From: Scolanthus callimorphus
Taxonomy: Eukaryota; Cnidaria; Anthozoa; Actiniaria; Edwardsiidae
Direction of reading: 5' to 3'
DNA: 64,000 nucleotides
Assembly: GCA_033964015.1 (NCBI GenBank)
Contig: CM066914.1
Span: 13,321,831 to 13,385,830, forward strand
The first letter of the stretch is position 1, and each line of letters begins with the position of its first letter. The position numbers were made by a program, and so were the translations under genes. Shown here one piece after another: positions 1-11,050 of this stretch. The notes under the pieces are model-generated. The model was not told the DNA's origin, made no database searches, and worked only from the letters and a program-made list of their open reading frames with translations.

Positions 1-3000
1 TCTCTCTTCAGTACATTGAGAAGTACCAAACAGTTCGTTCTCATTCTGCGACGATCCCCCTTCACTATCGGTAACAGTATCCGTTGACTTGGTAGAGCCA
101 TCTACAGCATTTGTCAAGGGTGCAGTAGGAGGAGCAATAGAAGCCTCTACGTTAAAACTAGAATCGGTATTAACAATTGTGTCGGAAGAGCCATCTACTG
201 TATCTTTTAAGGTCTCATTAGGCACTAAATCCACAGTGAATGGTGTATCCTCCGAAGTCCCCTTAATGGATGTAGCGGGCTGCAAACTTGCTGGTAGTCT
301 CCGCAAGACTTCCATCTTTTTATCTTTCGAATGAAAGGTGTTGTCTTTAATATTGATTGAATTGGAAGAGCCATTTAGAGTATCGTTCAGAGGTATACTA
401 GGCGCCAAGTCTACAGTATCCTCCGCAGTACCTTTAATGGATGTTGCGAGCAGCACGTTCCGCGAGACGTCCATCTCCTGATATTCCAAATGTTTTGATT
501 CAACTACGGCAGCATTAGCCACTGAGCTAGAAGAGCTCTCTACAACATCCTTCAAGGATGGAACAGGCGTTGAGTTCACAGCTAACGAGACCTCCGTTGC
601 ACCCTTTGAATGACCAACGGGATAGTCGACATTTAAATCGTGTTCATTGTCCACTGAGTTTGAAGAGCGATCCACTGGAGATGTGACAGGCCTCAAGTTC
701 ACTGCTGGCATCGGAACATCAATTTCTTGGAAATCTTTCAAATCCGCAATATTTTCCTTCGACTGCAACACAGAGAGCGAATGCGGTTTCTCAGCTTCTA
801 TGTCTGATCTTTTTAAAGTACTAACAACAGATACTTTGCTGTCATAAGGTAAACATTGCGCAAGGTTTTCAACAGAACCTAATGTTTTCTCCTCCTTTGA
901 ATCTAATTCTACAAGCTCCTTCTCCAGGGAATTCGTCGGCCCTGCAGCCTTTGATGAAGCATTTTTGGATTGAAAAACACCAGTGTCACTATTGTCCTCA
1001 GATGGACTTTCATGAAGCGTACTCTCATTCTTGCCACTTTTAACAGTCGGAATATTTTCATCAGTTGGACTTGACTTAGTAGAGTCATCTGAAAATATTG
1101 CCAAGTCTAAAACTGGAAAAGTCTCTTCCTGGAGAGTCAAATCTATCGTGCTCAATTCAGAATTATTTTGTGATTTATCAAATGCACGGCTCTTTGAACA
1201 AACTTGGGTCTTCCTGTTGATAGGCGCTTTTAGTTCACTATATACTGCCAACCTCCTGAGAGGAGTACTCTTGCTGTGTTGGCTCGTTCGAGAATTGAAC
1301 GGCGTTGCCAACTGCTGGGGTTTATTAGTACTCTTAGGGCCATCAGAGCTCTTGCTTTCTCGTCCTGCGCACACCTTTGGGTTGTCTTTTTCATCATCAC
1401 ACTTTAAATTGTCATCACGGGCCATGTAAGTGTCCTTGTCGCACAGCTGGGACTCGACTGATTTCCTTTTCCTGCCATTCTTAGGGGTATTCGTAATGAA
1501 CTCAGCACTTCTCTGCGGAGTGCTACTTTTCCCTAAAGTTGGTGTCACCCCCAAGGATTTGGCTTTGGACCGCGTCATATGAACAGGAGTCTCTTGTGGA
1601 CTACCAGTAAGACAAACGCTTCTTCTCCGAGGTGATGGAGATTCAGTTTTTGAAGTAACTGGTAAGCTCTCCGTCGTTTTCCCCTTCACCACATCACTGT
1701 GCCTTTGGGAGCCCTCTTTAACGTCACTTCTAGGTGAGTGTCTTTTTATTAATTTCAGGTGTTTGTCGACTGTTTGGCCACTTGCGTCGGAGGTAACGCC
1801 TTCGTCAACAGATATTCTGCTATCATTAAGGTCCATACCTTTACTTGTAGCTACATTAGGCGAACTTGATTCTTTGTTCTCAAATTCGTGATCCGACAAG
1901 CGAGTGTCACTATCGGTTCCAGTAGTTTCTTCCGTTGATATGACTTCCTTAGAAACTGTCTTCCTTTTCTTAGGCCTTCCTCTTTTCCGCTTTGCTGAAG
2001 GTGGTTGTATTGTTCGTGTTGATTTGAAATCGAGTACTCTCTTGTCCGTTACACGATCATACGTATTCTTTGCGAACAAATTTGTACCTTCTGCCATTTG
2101 AATATCACAAAACTTCCCGTCAACGTTTTTCCTATTGTCAGAAGTGCTGGCGTTGACCATAGATATCCTGTTATCATTCAAGTCCGTATTGGGAGCCATT
2201 GTAGGCAAAGAGAATGCTTTGCTATCAATTGCACGATCTGACAATTGATTATCACTGTCAGTTGTGCCTAAATTGACATCTTTAGAAACGCTTATCTGTC
2301 CCTTTTTTGGCCTTCCTCTCTTCCGCTTTGCTGGAGCTGGTCGCGTTGTTCCTTCTGATTTAAAAACAAACTTTCTACTGCTTTCCGTCCCTGGAATTTC
2401 ACCGTCCTCTGAGGATATAGACCAACTTTGGTGTTCTGTCATTCTAGTATCTTCGTCAGATGCAAGACCTACATCAGATTTTTTGTTCTCAGTATTTACA
2501 ATTTCGCATTCATTTATCTTTGAATTATTATTCTCTCTAGTCACCTTTTCTACAGAGTTTAACAGTAAAGGACCAGTAAAACTTTCACTATGTGCTTCTT
2601 TTGAACTTGCCTCAGAAGGATGTTCCGATGGCATATCATTTTTATTATTAACGCTGCAATCTTTTATATCAGATACCGTTCTCGGCTCTGGCAAAACGAG
2701 TGGGAGTTCACATTCCACATCACTGGATTTCGTTGCTTCTGCCCTCTTTTCTTCTGTTTCATTCAAACAATCTAACTCCTTTTCATTAGACAGTTTCTTT
2801 TGAGCATCAACATCTGTTTCTTCTTCTTGTTGAAGTTGCAGTTCTAGAAGCTCTCCAAGATCACCGATGGATGAGTCTTCTGATTCTCCATCTCCACTCT
2901 CCTCGTGAGAATCACCCTCACTCGAGCTAGAAGACAGGGATTCCTGATCCTCCACAGTGCTGAGGTCTGGTAGAGGACTAGGTGGTAACGGAGACAGGAC

Positions 3001-6000
3001 AGGGTAGAGTGAGAGAGAACAGACCTCATTTAGTATCACAGCGGCAGATTTCCCCCTTGCGATCTCAACATCTGAAAGGAGTTCCTCTGCCAAGTCTGTT
3101 GTTATGGCCTTAGTACTGCTTGATGGGGTGACCCGCTTTTTTCTGGAACAGAAAACATAAGACAGCTTAGTAGAGTTAACCTTTTGTACATGACTTCTTG
3201 TTTACTGAAGTGGGACACTTTCTATCCCAGCAGAGATGTCTTATAGCGCGTACCTAAATTGAGCCACCAGAGTGGCTCTGACTCCACGGGGGCTGACTCC
3301 AAAAGCCAAATGAAATGCTGTTTTAGTGCAGAAATCATGAACACGCTGAATCAGAACTTGGGTCCGATTACTTTAGGTTCATAAAAGCAATCCATCAAAC
3401 TGACATGACAATGCTTACCTTTGTCGTGAAATGATGGCTGGATTTTCAGAACTTGAATTTTGTTTTGCTGTAAATGATACAAGAATAAACATATTTTTTT
3501 CAAACACAATGTAAACTAAATAAGCTTTGACCTCAAAAGGAGAGTTCCCACATATCAAACACAACCAGGGATGGTTAAAGGCTGTAGGTTGAGATATTGC
3601 TTCATGGGGATTTACGGAAGCAGGGGGAAGCAGAGTTTTTTGTGTGCGCCTATTATCATTACTGGTAGGGATCCAGGACACAAAACCAGATGTATCCAGT
3701 AAACAGCAATAACTGCACAGTGAGCATTGTGTGCCCATTGGCCACCATGTACCTCATTTCCACTCTCCTTCTGTCCTACTTACCACAATGCCCTTTCACC
3801 CTGAGGAAACCTTACATACATGTACTGGCATTCACACTTGGTGTATTACTTACAATTGGCTTTTCTAGTAGTGGTGCTCCCTGCTACTCTCAATTCCTTC
3901 CTGAGTTGTTTCACCTCTTCCTGAAATTGAGTGAATTGAAATTGCAGTAAGGCATATAGTACATAAAAATCAAACCAAAAAATGATAAAGTCGTGGATAT
4001 GAAGTGAGATTGTAATGTTTCCTAGACAGCTTTGTCTTGTTTCCTAGCTAAAATATACAGTATAATAATGTTATCAAAGTTGTTATTACATCAATGACCA
4101 CTTCTTATTGTATTTCCACGCCATGCTAGGTTCCCATTCAGTTCGTCATTTGTGTCTAACACAAAGAATGGGCAGGGGATACAGCCAATTGCGTTTGAGC
4201 GTTTTACCCTAACAGTTCGCACGTTATGTTTGAACGTTTGAAAGTTGCGTTTCTAGGATGAAACGAGACGTTTCTATGGCGAACCAAAGAGTTCTGTCCT
4301 CTCTGATTGGTCAGTGAAAAATACACATGGCGGTTGCCCTTGGAAACGTCCGACTTTTTGTCTCACAACGCAACTTCAAACGTTAAAACGTAACGTGCGA
4401 ACTGTTAGGGTAAAACGCTCAAACGCAATCAGCTGTACTGATGCCATGCCATCTAGAGAACATTTTCAAGTTTGATCGGCCCACAACTATTCAGAGTAAA
4501 GACTCAATGTGCCCACTCATTCATTTCTATGTCACACATATCCACAAGTGAAACAAAATTATTATTCAGCACATTACACAGTTCTTACTTTCAATGTCTT
4601 GACATCAACATCATTTTTATCAGCTTTCCGAGTGGCAACACCAAGTTCCCTGCTCTTTTGCCTTATCATGCCTATCAAAAAGAGAATAAAAGGTATCAGT
4701 AAAATTCTCTTTTTCCAGGATTCTACCACCAGGATTAATCCAGGAAAGGTTTTGCTAAAGTGTTGGACTAGTGGATGATTTTGACATGATATTTTGGTGA
4801 ATCAATGAGCAAAAAAACGAGATACATGTACATCTTAAAGGCCCATCACCAACCGAGAGCCTTTGCGGACTCTTAGCCAATCAGAGCATCCGAAAAACAA
4901 TGGATCAATTTGAAAACAAAAGAAAACGGGGCGCAAAGGCTCCCGGTTGGTGATGGGCCTTTAAATATCTGCAACGATGGAAAGTCAAGTAACCATCATA
5001 TAAGGCTGAGAATAGTTATTATCATAGAATGAAATGGATTGAAGAATGATATTATATTTTGAGTTTTGAATTGCCTTTTGTATTGTTGGTATTAAAACAC
5101 TCTAGATCCTAAGAAGAAAATTTCATGACTAAAAACACACCAGAAAAGGAAATAACTTACTTTTTTCTTTCTTTAAATTTTCCTTTGTCTTTTTAATCTC
5201 ATCAGTCAGCTTATCAATCCTACAACAAGAAGCATTATTCAAGAGTTACTACATCCAGCAGGAAACATTGTGGTGGCTTCTAATACTTTAAAGGAGCCAA
5301 AACATCTTACCCATAATGCACTGCTTTGCCACCATTTTTGATGCCATTATTATTTGTCTATCTGTCACATTCTGCCTTAAGAAATATGAGAAAACTTATA
5401 AAAGTATGTGTAAGTCATAGTTTCTGATTTACTGTAAATAGAAACAAAGCAATACATTGTGGGAATGGTGCATTGGGTCCTTGTGGTGAGCCTGGTGGTA
5501 GCTAAGGATACTGCTCTAAGAGACCACTTTGGACAAGTTAGTCTCTTTTTTTTTTTAAAGGAAACTATTGCTGGTGGATGTCTTGAACTCAGTATAACAA
5601 TACAACTTCAACTCAAATGACTTACTGTTTTTGGTTTGCCTGCAACTCTTGGGCTTGGACTTGCTTTTCTAGCAGTAAAGAGCATTCCTTTTCTTCCTTC
5701 CCAGCAATCAACTGCCGCAACTCTGTAATGAGATTCTGAAATAAGACAGCAAAATCAATGTTTGGGCATCAAGAGAAAATAACTATTATGTGAAGCAACT
5801 GAAGCAGAGAAGAATCTTCTAGGTAATGATACCTCTTGTTTATAGTTCTCCTGCCTCAACTCCTCTATTTTTGCTTCAGCAGTGAATTTCTCCTGGATTA
5901 GTCTTTTCACATTCTGAAATGGTAAAAAGTATTTCCCATTTTGAACAACTGTACTACCATAAACAAATTACTTTACTCCTTACACACTTTACTCCTTACA

Positions 6001-9000
6001 TTTTATTTATATTACTGGTCATAATTCAAACAACCCATCACCTTATTAAGAGGCTCTGCACTTTTAAGAGATTGATCAAGCTGAGCTTGTATGACTTCTT
6101 CATTCCTGAAAATGATCCAAAGAAACAACTCATTTGCAAGTTTACATTCCAAAATGCAGTTAACACCAGCAAGATAATGAGTAAAACAGACTCCAGGCAC
6201 AAATCCATTTGATAGATACACCGCCTTAAGGTTGCTGAGAACCTTTGCGCACGTGTTCGAAAAAAAAATCATACACGTCCTTAGTTTAACCAAAACATAT
6301 CAACCTATATATCGTTGGAAAGCTTATAGAATGGACTATCGAACTATGGCAAAAAGAAATATTTTTTTCATAATTAGAAATTTTTTTAAGGTTTTATTAA
6401 AAATTCGGGTGTAAGAGTTTCAAGAGATAACGCTGACGAACTGCTAGACCTTGACTCCCAAGTAACACATTGTTTTAATCCTTAAAGTGTTTCTCGAAAA
6501 CCGTGTCTGCGTTTTTTAAAATTTGCTTTGCTCAAAAGTTATCGAACTTTTAAATGTCGAAGGTCAAATTTTGTAGAATTTTCACGCTCTAAAAATTTTA
6601 AAAATTCATAACTGTTGAACTAAACAAAATTTAAAAAATCGCAGACACGGTTTTTGAGAAACACCTTTAAGGATTAAAACAATATGTTACTTGGGAGTCA
6701 TGGTCCAGCAGTTCGGCGGCGTTAGCTCGTGAAAATAGCACACCAAAATATTTAATCAATGCTTTAAAAAAAATTACAGGTATCAATAAGTGACTTCTTT
6801 TTGCCATGGCCCGCTAGACCATTCTATAAGCTTTCAAACGATATATAGGTTGACATATTTTGGTTAAACTAAAAACGTATATGGTTTTTTTTTTCGAACA
6901 ACGTGCGCGAAGGTTCTCAGTAACCTTAAAAAAGACTTGATTGTACAATCTGCAACAGCTGTCTGATGCATGTTATTCCAAGGAGTTTCAACATTGTACC
7001 ATAGGGAGGGAGAGCCAAATCTTTGGCTACAGTGTGTGTCACAGTATAACTACTGTTACAGTTTAAAGGTATTAAAATATGGACATTTCCTTGACCTTGT
7101 AGAAGCAAATCCCACAAGAAAAATTCCATCCATGTTTATTAATACTAATTTCATTAAACATACCTTTGACTTGCTTCCAGCTTTTTGTGCAGTTCAGTGA
7201 TCTCTTTGGCTTTCTCTTCGACATGTAAGTGTATGTCAAGGAATCAAAGTACTATTTTGTTTTGCATGACTGTCCAGCTGATGTCCATAATGAGGCAATG
7301 AGCTGTCCCAGAATCAGTTTTTGAGAATATAACAACTTATTTATATCATTGTTGTTGTTGCTGTTATTGTTACTCTTATACTGTTACTGTTATTCAGTTA
7401 TTGTCTGTATTCCTGCAAACTACAAGTACATGGACACTGTACCTTCAAAACTACCATCTTTCCATCCCCCATTCCTGAAAAATGGATTTTAGTAACCTAA
7501 AACAAGTGGATATCAAAGTGAGCTTAATAAATCGCCCTTAACTAACAAAAGGATATCATCACATTTCTGTTGGTATTTTCGGATCAGTTTACTGTTGAGA
7601 GAAGTGAATGCAAATACATTAGTTGTGGTTGCATTAGCCAATTTATTCACAGGTAACCAGCCCTTATTATTGAGAAGGTCAACTGATTTCTAAGAGTGAC
7701 ACTAGCTCCAATAAATTTTTATGCATATGTAATTCCATGCAACCCCATTTCTTGCTAACCATACGCAAATAAAGTATTTTTTTTACATGGCTATAAAAAT
7801 GTCCCATAACTAATTTCACTCTAAATGCACAGGTAAAGTCGGTTCCCTATAGGCATAGTATATTTTGGTCCAATCAGGGCAGTTTGAGCACTATACACTA
7901 GATTTCTTGTCAAAAGTCTCACATTGTTAAATAGCTATCTTGGCCTGATTGAACTTTGATCAAGGAGGTTTTATCGTGACAGTCAACCCAGAGCAAGATG
8001 GCTATTTCAACAATGGGATACTTTGAACAAGAAATCTAGTAAACCATGAATATATCTGCTAAGGTTTGTCAATAGAATTTGCACTGATGATCAAAATAAA
8101 TTCAGTGAAACATTTTATACACAATAGTTTATTGGATGGAGTTGTCAAAGGAAAAAAAAACAAGTTTATACAGCACAACAGAATTATAATAAACAACTAT
8201 TTTCATTGAGTAATTATGCCGCGAAGTCTTGAAATGTGTGGGTTACATAACACTCTTATGTAACAGCGTGTTGTTGAATTAAGGATACATTCCTTTGACA
8301 AGTCTTGTCTTATTTAAAGGAATCCTGACTTTGATTCATGGCCTTTTCACTCAGAAGATACGTAAGCCCGTGAGTCGCTAGTAGATTTCTTTTTCGTTTC
8401 ACCAGATTACGTCGCCTCAGCCGATGTCTACATGCTTTCGCCCAGTTCCAGATGCCGCCATACCTGCAGCCACCCGCTTGTTGAAGCCTCTGCCGATCCC
8501 GTTCGTGCCGCTATTTGCCTCGTATATGGCGAGCTTCCAGCCCAGTTCCAGATGCCGCCATACCTACAGCCACCCGCCTGTTGCAGCATCTGCCGATCCC
8601 GTTCGTGCCGCTATTTGCCCCGTATATGGCGAGCTTCCAGCTCTAATTTGGACTTATTCAAAATACCATGTTTGCTCGTGTGTCGAGCCTAAATTGGACT
8701 TATTCAAAATACCATGTTCGCTCGTTCGTCGAGCCTAAATTGGACTTATTCAAAATACCATGTTCGCTCGTTCGTCGAGCCTAAATTGGACTTATTCAAA
8801 ATACCATGTTCGCTCGTTCGTCGAGCCTAAATTGGACTTATTCAAAATACCATGTTCGCTCGTGTGTCGAGCCTAAATTGGACTTATTCAAAATACCATG
8901 TTCGCTCGTTCGTCGAGCCTAAATTGGACTTATTCAAAATACCATGTTCGCTCATTCGTCGAGCCTAAATTGGACTTATTCAAAATACCATGTTTGCTCG

Positions 9001-10754
9001 TGTGTCGAGCCTAAATTGGACTTATTCAAAAGACCATGTTCGCTCGTGTGTCGAGCCTAAATTGGATTTATTCAAAATACCATGTTCGCTCGTTCGTCGA
9101 GCCTAAATTGGACTTATTCAAATACCACCATGTTCGCTCGTTCGTCGAGCCTAAATTGGACTTATTCAAAATACCATGTTCGCTCGTTCGTCGAGCCTAA
9201 ATTGGACTTATTCAAAATACCATGTTTGCTCGTGTGTCGAGCCTAAATTGGACTTATTCAAAATACCATGTTCGCTCGTTCGTCGAGCCTAAATTGGACT
9301 TATTCAAAATACCATGTTTGCTGTGTGTCGTGCCCGTTATTGGATTTATTCAAAATACCATGTTGGCTCGTGTGTCGAGCTTTGGAGCCTTATTCCTCAC
9401 ATTTGCTGGTTTGTATATTCAACTCTTATTTAGACATTTGTAAGTAGAACTGCTAAGAATTCTAAGTTTCTTTTTCCAAGTGCCCGGTATCCTGGTCGCG
9501 CCAATATGGGTTTTCTTATAGAAACCCTTCAATTCATCTTTGATGAGTTTTTGGCCCGACTTGGCTATTGGGAACTTTCCTTTTTAAGCTTAGTTTTTTG
9601 TGCTCTTTTTGCGTCTGGTATTCCGACAATTTTTTCGTATACTTGTCAAGATGCTAAGCCACAGACACATTAACATAGCGTGTAAAACCTGGTTTGTGGG
9701 AAAGCTTCCCTACTGGCTAAGTCGGGCCACTGCCCTTAACTGTGAAAGGGAAGGTTTTTCTGAGTTTTGGGAAAAGGTACCCTTTTGGAAGGGTTATTGG
9801 GCAAATAAGGTCTTTGGCAGATACATAGTAAGCTGTAGGCTGCTCGATCCGAGGTCAACCCATTTCCCATAACTTAATCCCACACGACCGAGACAATGAG
9901 CAGCCTGGTTACCTCAATGAAAATCGTTTACTATTTTCATTGAGTAATTATGCCGCGAAGTCTTGAAATGTGTGGGTTACATAACACTCTTATGTAACAG
10001 CGTGTTGTTGAATTAAGGATACATTCCTTTGACAAGTCTTGTCTTATTTAAAGGAATCCTGACTTTGATTCATGGCCTTTTCACTCAGAAGATACGTAAG
10101 CCCGTGAGTCGCTAGTAGATTTCGACCCACCCACCTCCCCTTCGGCGACGTAACATATACCGCGTACTTCCGTCCGCCTTCAGCCGCTCTTTACCTCGGT
10201 CAACCCATTTCCCATAACTTAATCCCACACGACCGAGACAATGAGCGGCCTGGTTACCTCAATGAAAATCGTTTACTATTATGACAACTTACTCAGTTGA
10301 AATAATCTTTTCTCTGATGATCTTCAATGTCATCGCCTGTTCTCTTTTTGTTGACTCCATTTCCTGGAATAATTAAAGAAACAGTAAACAAAATATCTAA
10401 GGTCCATCGAATGAGCGGACAAAAGAGGAAGTGTGGATCGAGCTGCAACGTTGTTTGGACGTTGTGGATTTCTTTGGTTAGCAAAATAATTTGTCAAGCT
10501 TTAGACCAGGAACTAATACTATTCTTTCAAAAAGATGTTACTATTAATCATATGTATGCCAAGGTGCCATTCTTAAACAAAATACCGAGTTGGCATAGAT
10601 TTTTCACTGGTAACCAACAAATATCTAGAGCGCGTGTACCATGTGCAAGTCGGTCGGAAGTGTGACTGCAATTTCATTTCCATCCAAAGTTTAATACCTG
10701 AGACAACCGGCTACAAGAGGAACACATTTCATCGACGAATGAATTCTCTCCCAT
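1..10754 (-). CDS. Coiled-coil, twin AT-hook nuclear protein (ICE1-like architecture?), 3' partial
   Basis: Twelve minus-strand exons join in perfect phase: 10754-10698, 10363-10293, 7474-7443, 7215-7164, 6105-6042, 5913-5833, 5735-5626, 5219-5161, 4671-4589, 3920-3854, 3467-3419, 3142-1. They give 1289 codons with no stop, and the reading runs off the window. The protein starts MGENSFVDEMCSSCSRLSQ. Residues about 20-215 are charged, heptad-like coiled coil. The rest, mostly one 3.1-kb exon, is low-complexity, rich in Ser, Glu, Asp and Lys, with two AT-hooks (KRKRGRPKK) near residues 514 and 626. AT-hooks bind the minor groove of AT-rich DNA, so a nuclear, chromatin-associated role is likely. 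An N-terminal CxxC followed by a coiled coil and a very long disordered tail resembles ICE1 of the little elongation complex (snRNA transcription). That is from remembered architecture only. The 7474 and 7215 exons have the weakest acceptors but are supported by phase. Start chosen: ATG at 10754, shortly inside the first exon. Confidence 0.8.
4188..4429. mobile_element. Fold-back MITE, 242 bp
   Basis: The ends are long inverted repeats of about 60 bp: the left arm starts ATTGCGTTTGAGCG and the right arm ends with its reverse complement. The interior is unique and codes for nothing. It lies in the intron between exons 4671-4589 and 5219-5161... more exactly just downstream (lower coordinates) of exon 4671-4589 in the minus-strand gene. 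No clear target-site duplication was identified, so the superfamily is unknown. Confidence 0.8.
4835..4964. mobile_element. TTAA-flanked MITE, 130 bp
   Basis: TTAA at both ends encloses near-perfect inverted repeats beginning AGGCCCATCACCAACCG. A TTAA target with terminal inverted repeats is the signature of piggyBac-type insertion, so this is probably a piggyBac-mobilised non-autonomous element. It sits in an intron of the minus-strand AT-hook gene. Confidence 0.75.
6226..6929. mobile_element. TTAA-flanked fold-back element, 704 bp
   Basis: The whole element is a giant imperfect palindrome: arms of about 340 bp pair from the TTAAGGTTGCTGAGAACCTT terminus inward through a second matching block around 6430-6535 and 6600-6725. 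The interior is noncoding. TTAA ends suggest piggyBac-type mobilisation. It occupies the intron between exons 7215-7164 and 6105-6042. Confidence 0.8.
7898..8039. mobile_element. Small fold-back element, 142 bp
   Basis: Imperfect inverted repeat of about 45 bp, from CTAGATTTCTTG on the left to CAAGAAATCTAG on the right, with a short central loop. Noncoding and intronic. It could be a MITE or a degenerate palindrome; no target duplication was found. Confidence 0.55.
8441..8640. repeat. 100-bp tandem duplication (two units)
   Basis: Two adjacent units of exactly 100 bp start at 8441 and 8541 (CCCAGTTCCAGATGCCGCC) and differ at a few sites. The sequence is GC-rich and open in several frames, but this is a by-product of composition. 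It is part of the interior of the composite element. Confidence 0.85.
8642..9380. repeat. 47-bp minisatellite, about 15 units
   Basis: Units contain GGACTTATTCAAAATACCAT followed by a variable GCTCG-TTCGT/TGTGT-CGAGC block that can form a small hairpin. Units vary mainly between TTCGT and TGTGT in the loop. The last units are degenerate. Noncoding. Confidence 0.9.
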
Positions 10755-10957
10755 TCTGCTGGATAATCTGTAAACCAAACTGACCAGGTTTGCAGGGACT
10801 TTATGGTAAAGAACACCTTGTCTTTGACGTACCGCCACTTTCGACCGCCATGTTGGATTTCACACACAGGGAACCCAAACACTGTCACACTGTCGAGTTA
10901 TTGGTTGCGTTGGGACTGGACACTAACCGCGCAACATTTGAAGTCCACTCGGTGGAA
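10755..10957. promoter_or_regulatory. Possible bidirectional promoter interval
   Basis: About 200 bp separate the minus-strand ATG at 10754 from a plus-strand ATG with strong Kozak context at 10958. The interval is CpG-rich for this window and includes CCGCCATGTTGG, a YY1-like core. No TATA box was seen. The 5' untranslated exon of the minus gene probably lies here, because TTTACAG at about 10770-10776 could be an acceptor. Confidence 0.3.
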
Positions 10958-11050
10958 ATGGCGGGACAAACAAGCTTGGAAATGATAAAATATCGGACTA
11001 TTTACCACTCAAAAACTCTGAAACACCGCTTAAAGTCGCTTCCCAAGAAG
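10958..11050 (+). CDS. Possible first coding exon of an unidentified divergent gene
   Basis: An ATG in excellent Kozak context (GGAAATGGCGG) opens 31 basic codons, beginning MAGQTSLEMIKY and ending LKSLPKK, and runs in phase 0 into a good donor (AAG|GTAGGT). The family is not recognised. A candidate second exon is at 15943-16075, where TTTTCAG precedes an in-phase reading starting MEGPPSNTPIKNSRFLFGKR and ending in a stop. Joined, they would encode only about 75 residues. Equally it could be noncoding sequence near a promoter. Confidence 0.25.

Larger units (their letters stand above)
8197..10280. mobile_element. Tandemly duplicated non-autonomous element (two copies)
   Basis: Two copies of one element lie head to tail: 8197-9930 and 9931-10280. 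A 193-bp left end (8197-8389 and 9931-10123) and an 83-bp right end (9853-9935 and 10198-10280) appear essentially identical between copies. CTATT marks the outer left edge, the junction and the outer right edge, which suits a 5-bp target duplication shared by tandem insertions. The ends are weakly inverted (TTTTCATTGAG versus CTCAATGAAAA). Copy 1 is long because it contains a 100-bp direct duplication and a 47-bp minisatellite; copy 2 has a short unrelated centre. No transposase is visible. Confidence 0.7.

Noticed and set aside
89..2803. Several plus-strand ORFs up to 179 codons
   Set aside because: They are antisense shadows of the large minus-strand exon 3142-1, whose composition (Ser, Glu, Lys codons) keeps the complement open. 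Splice phase and AT-hooks support the minus strand.
8424..8738. Overlapping plus-strand ORFs of 104 and 86 codons
   Set aside because: They arise from the 100-bp duplication and the start of the 47-bp minisatellite; no family resemblance.
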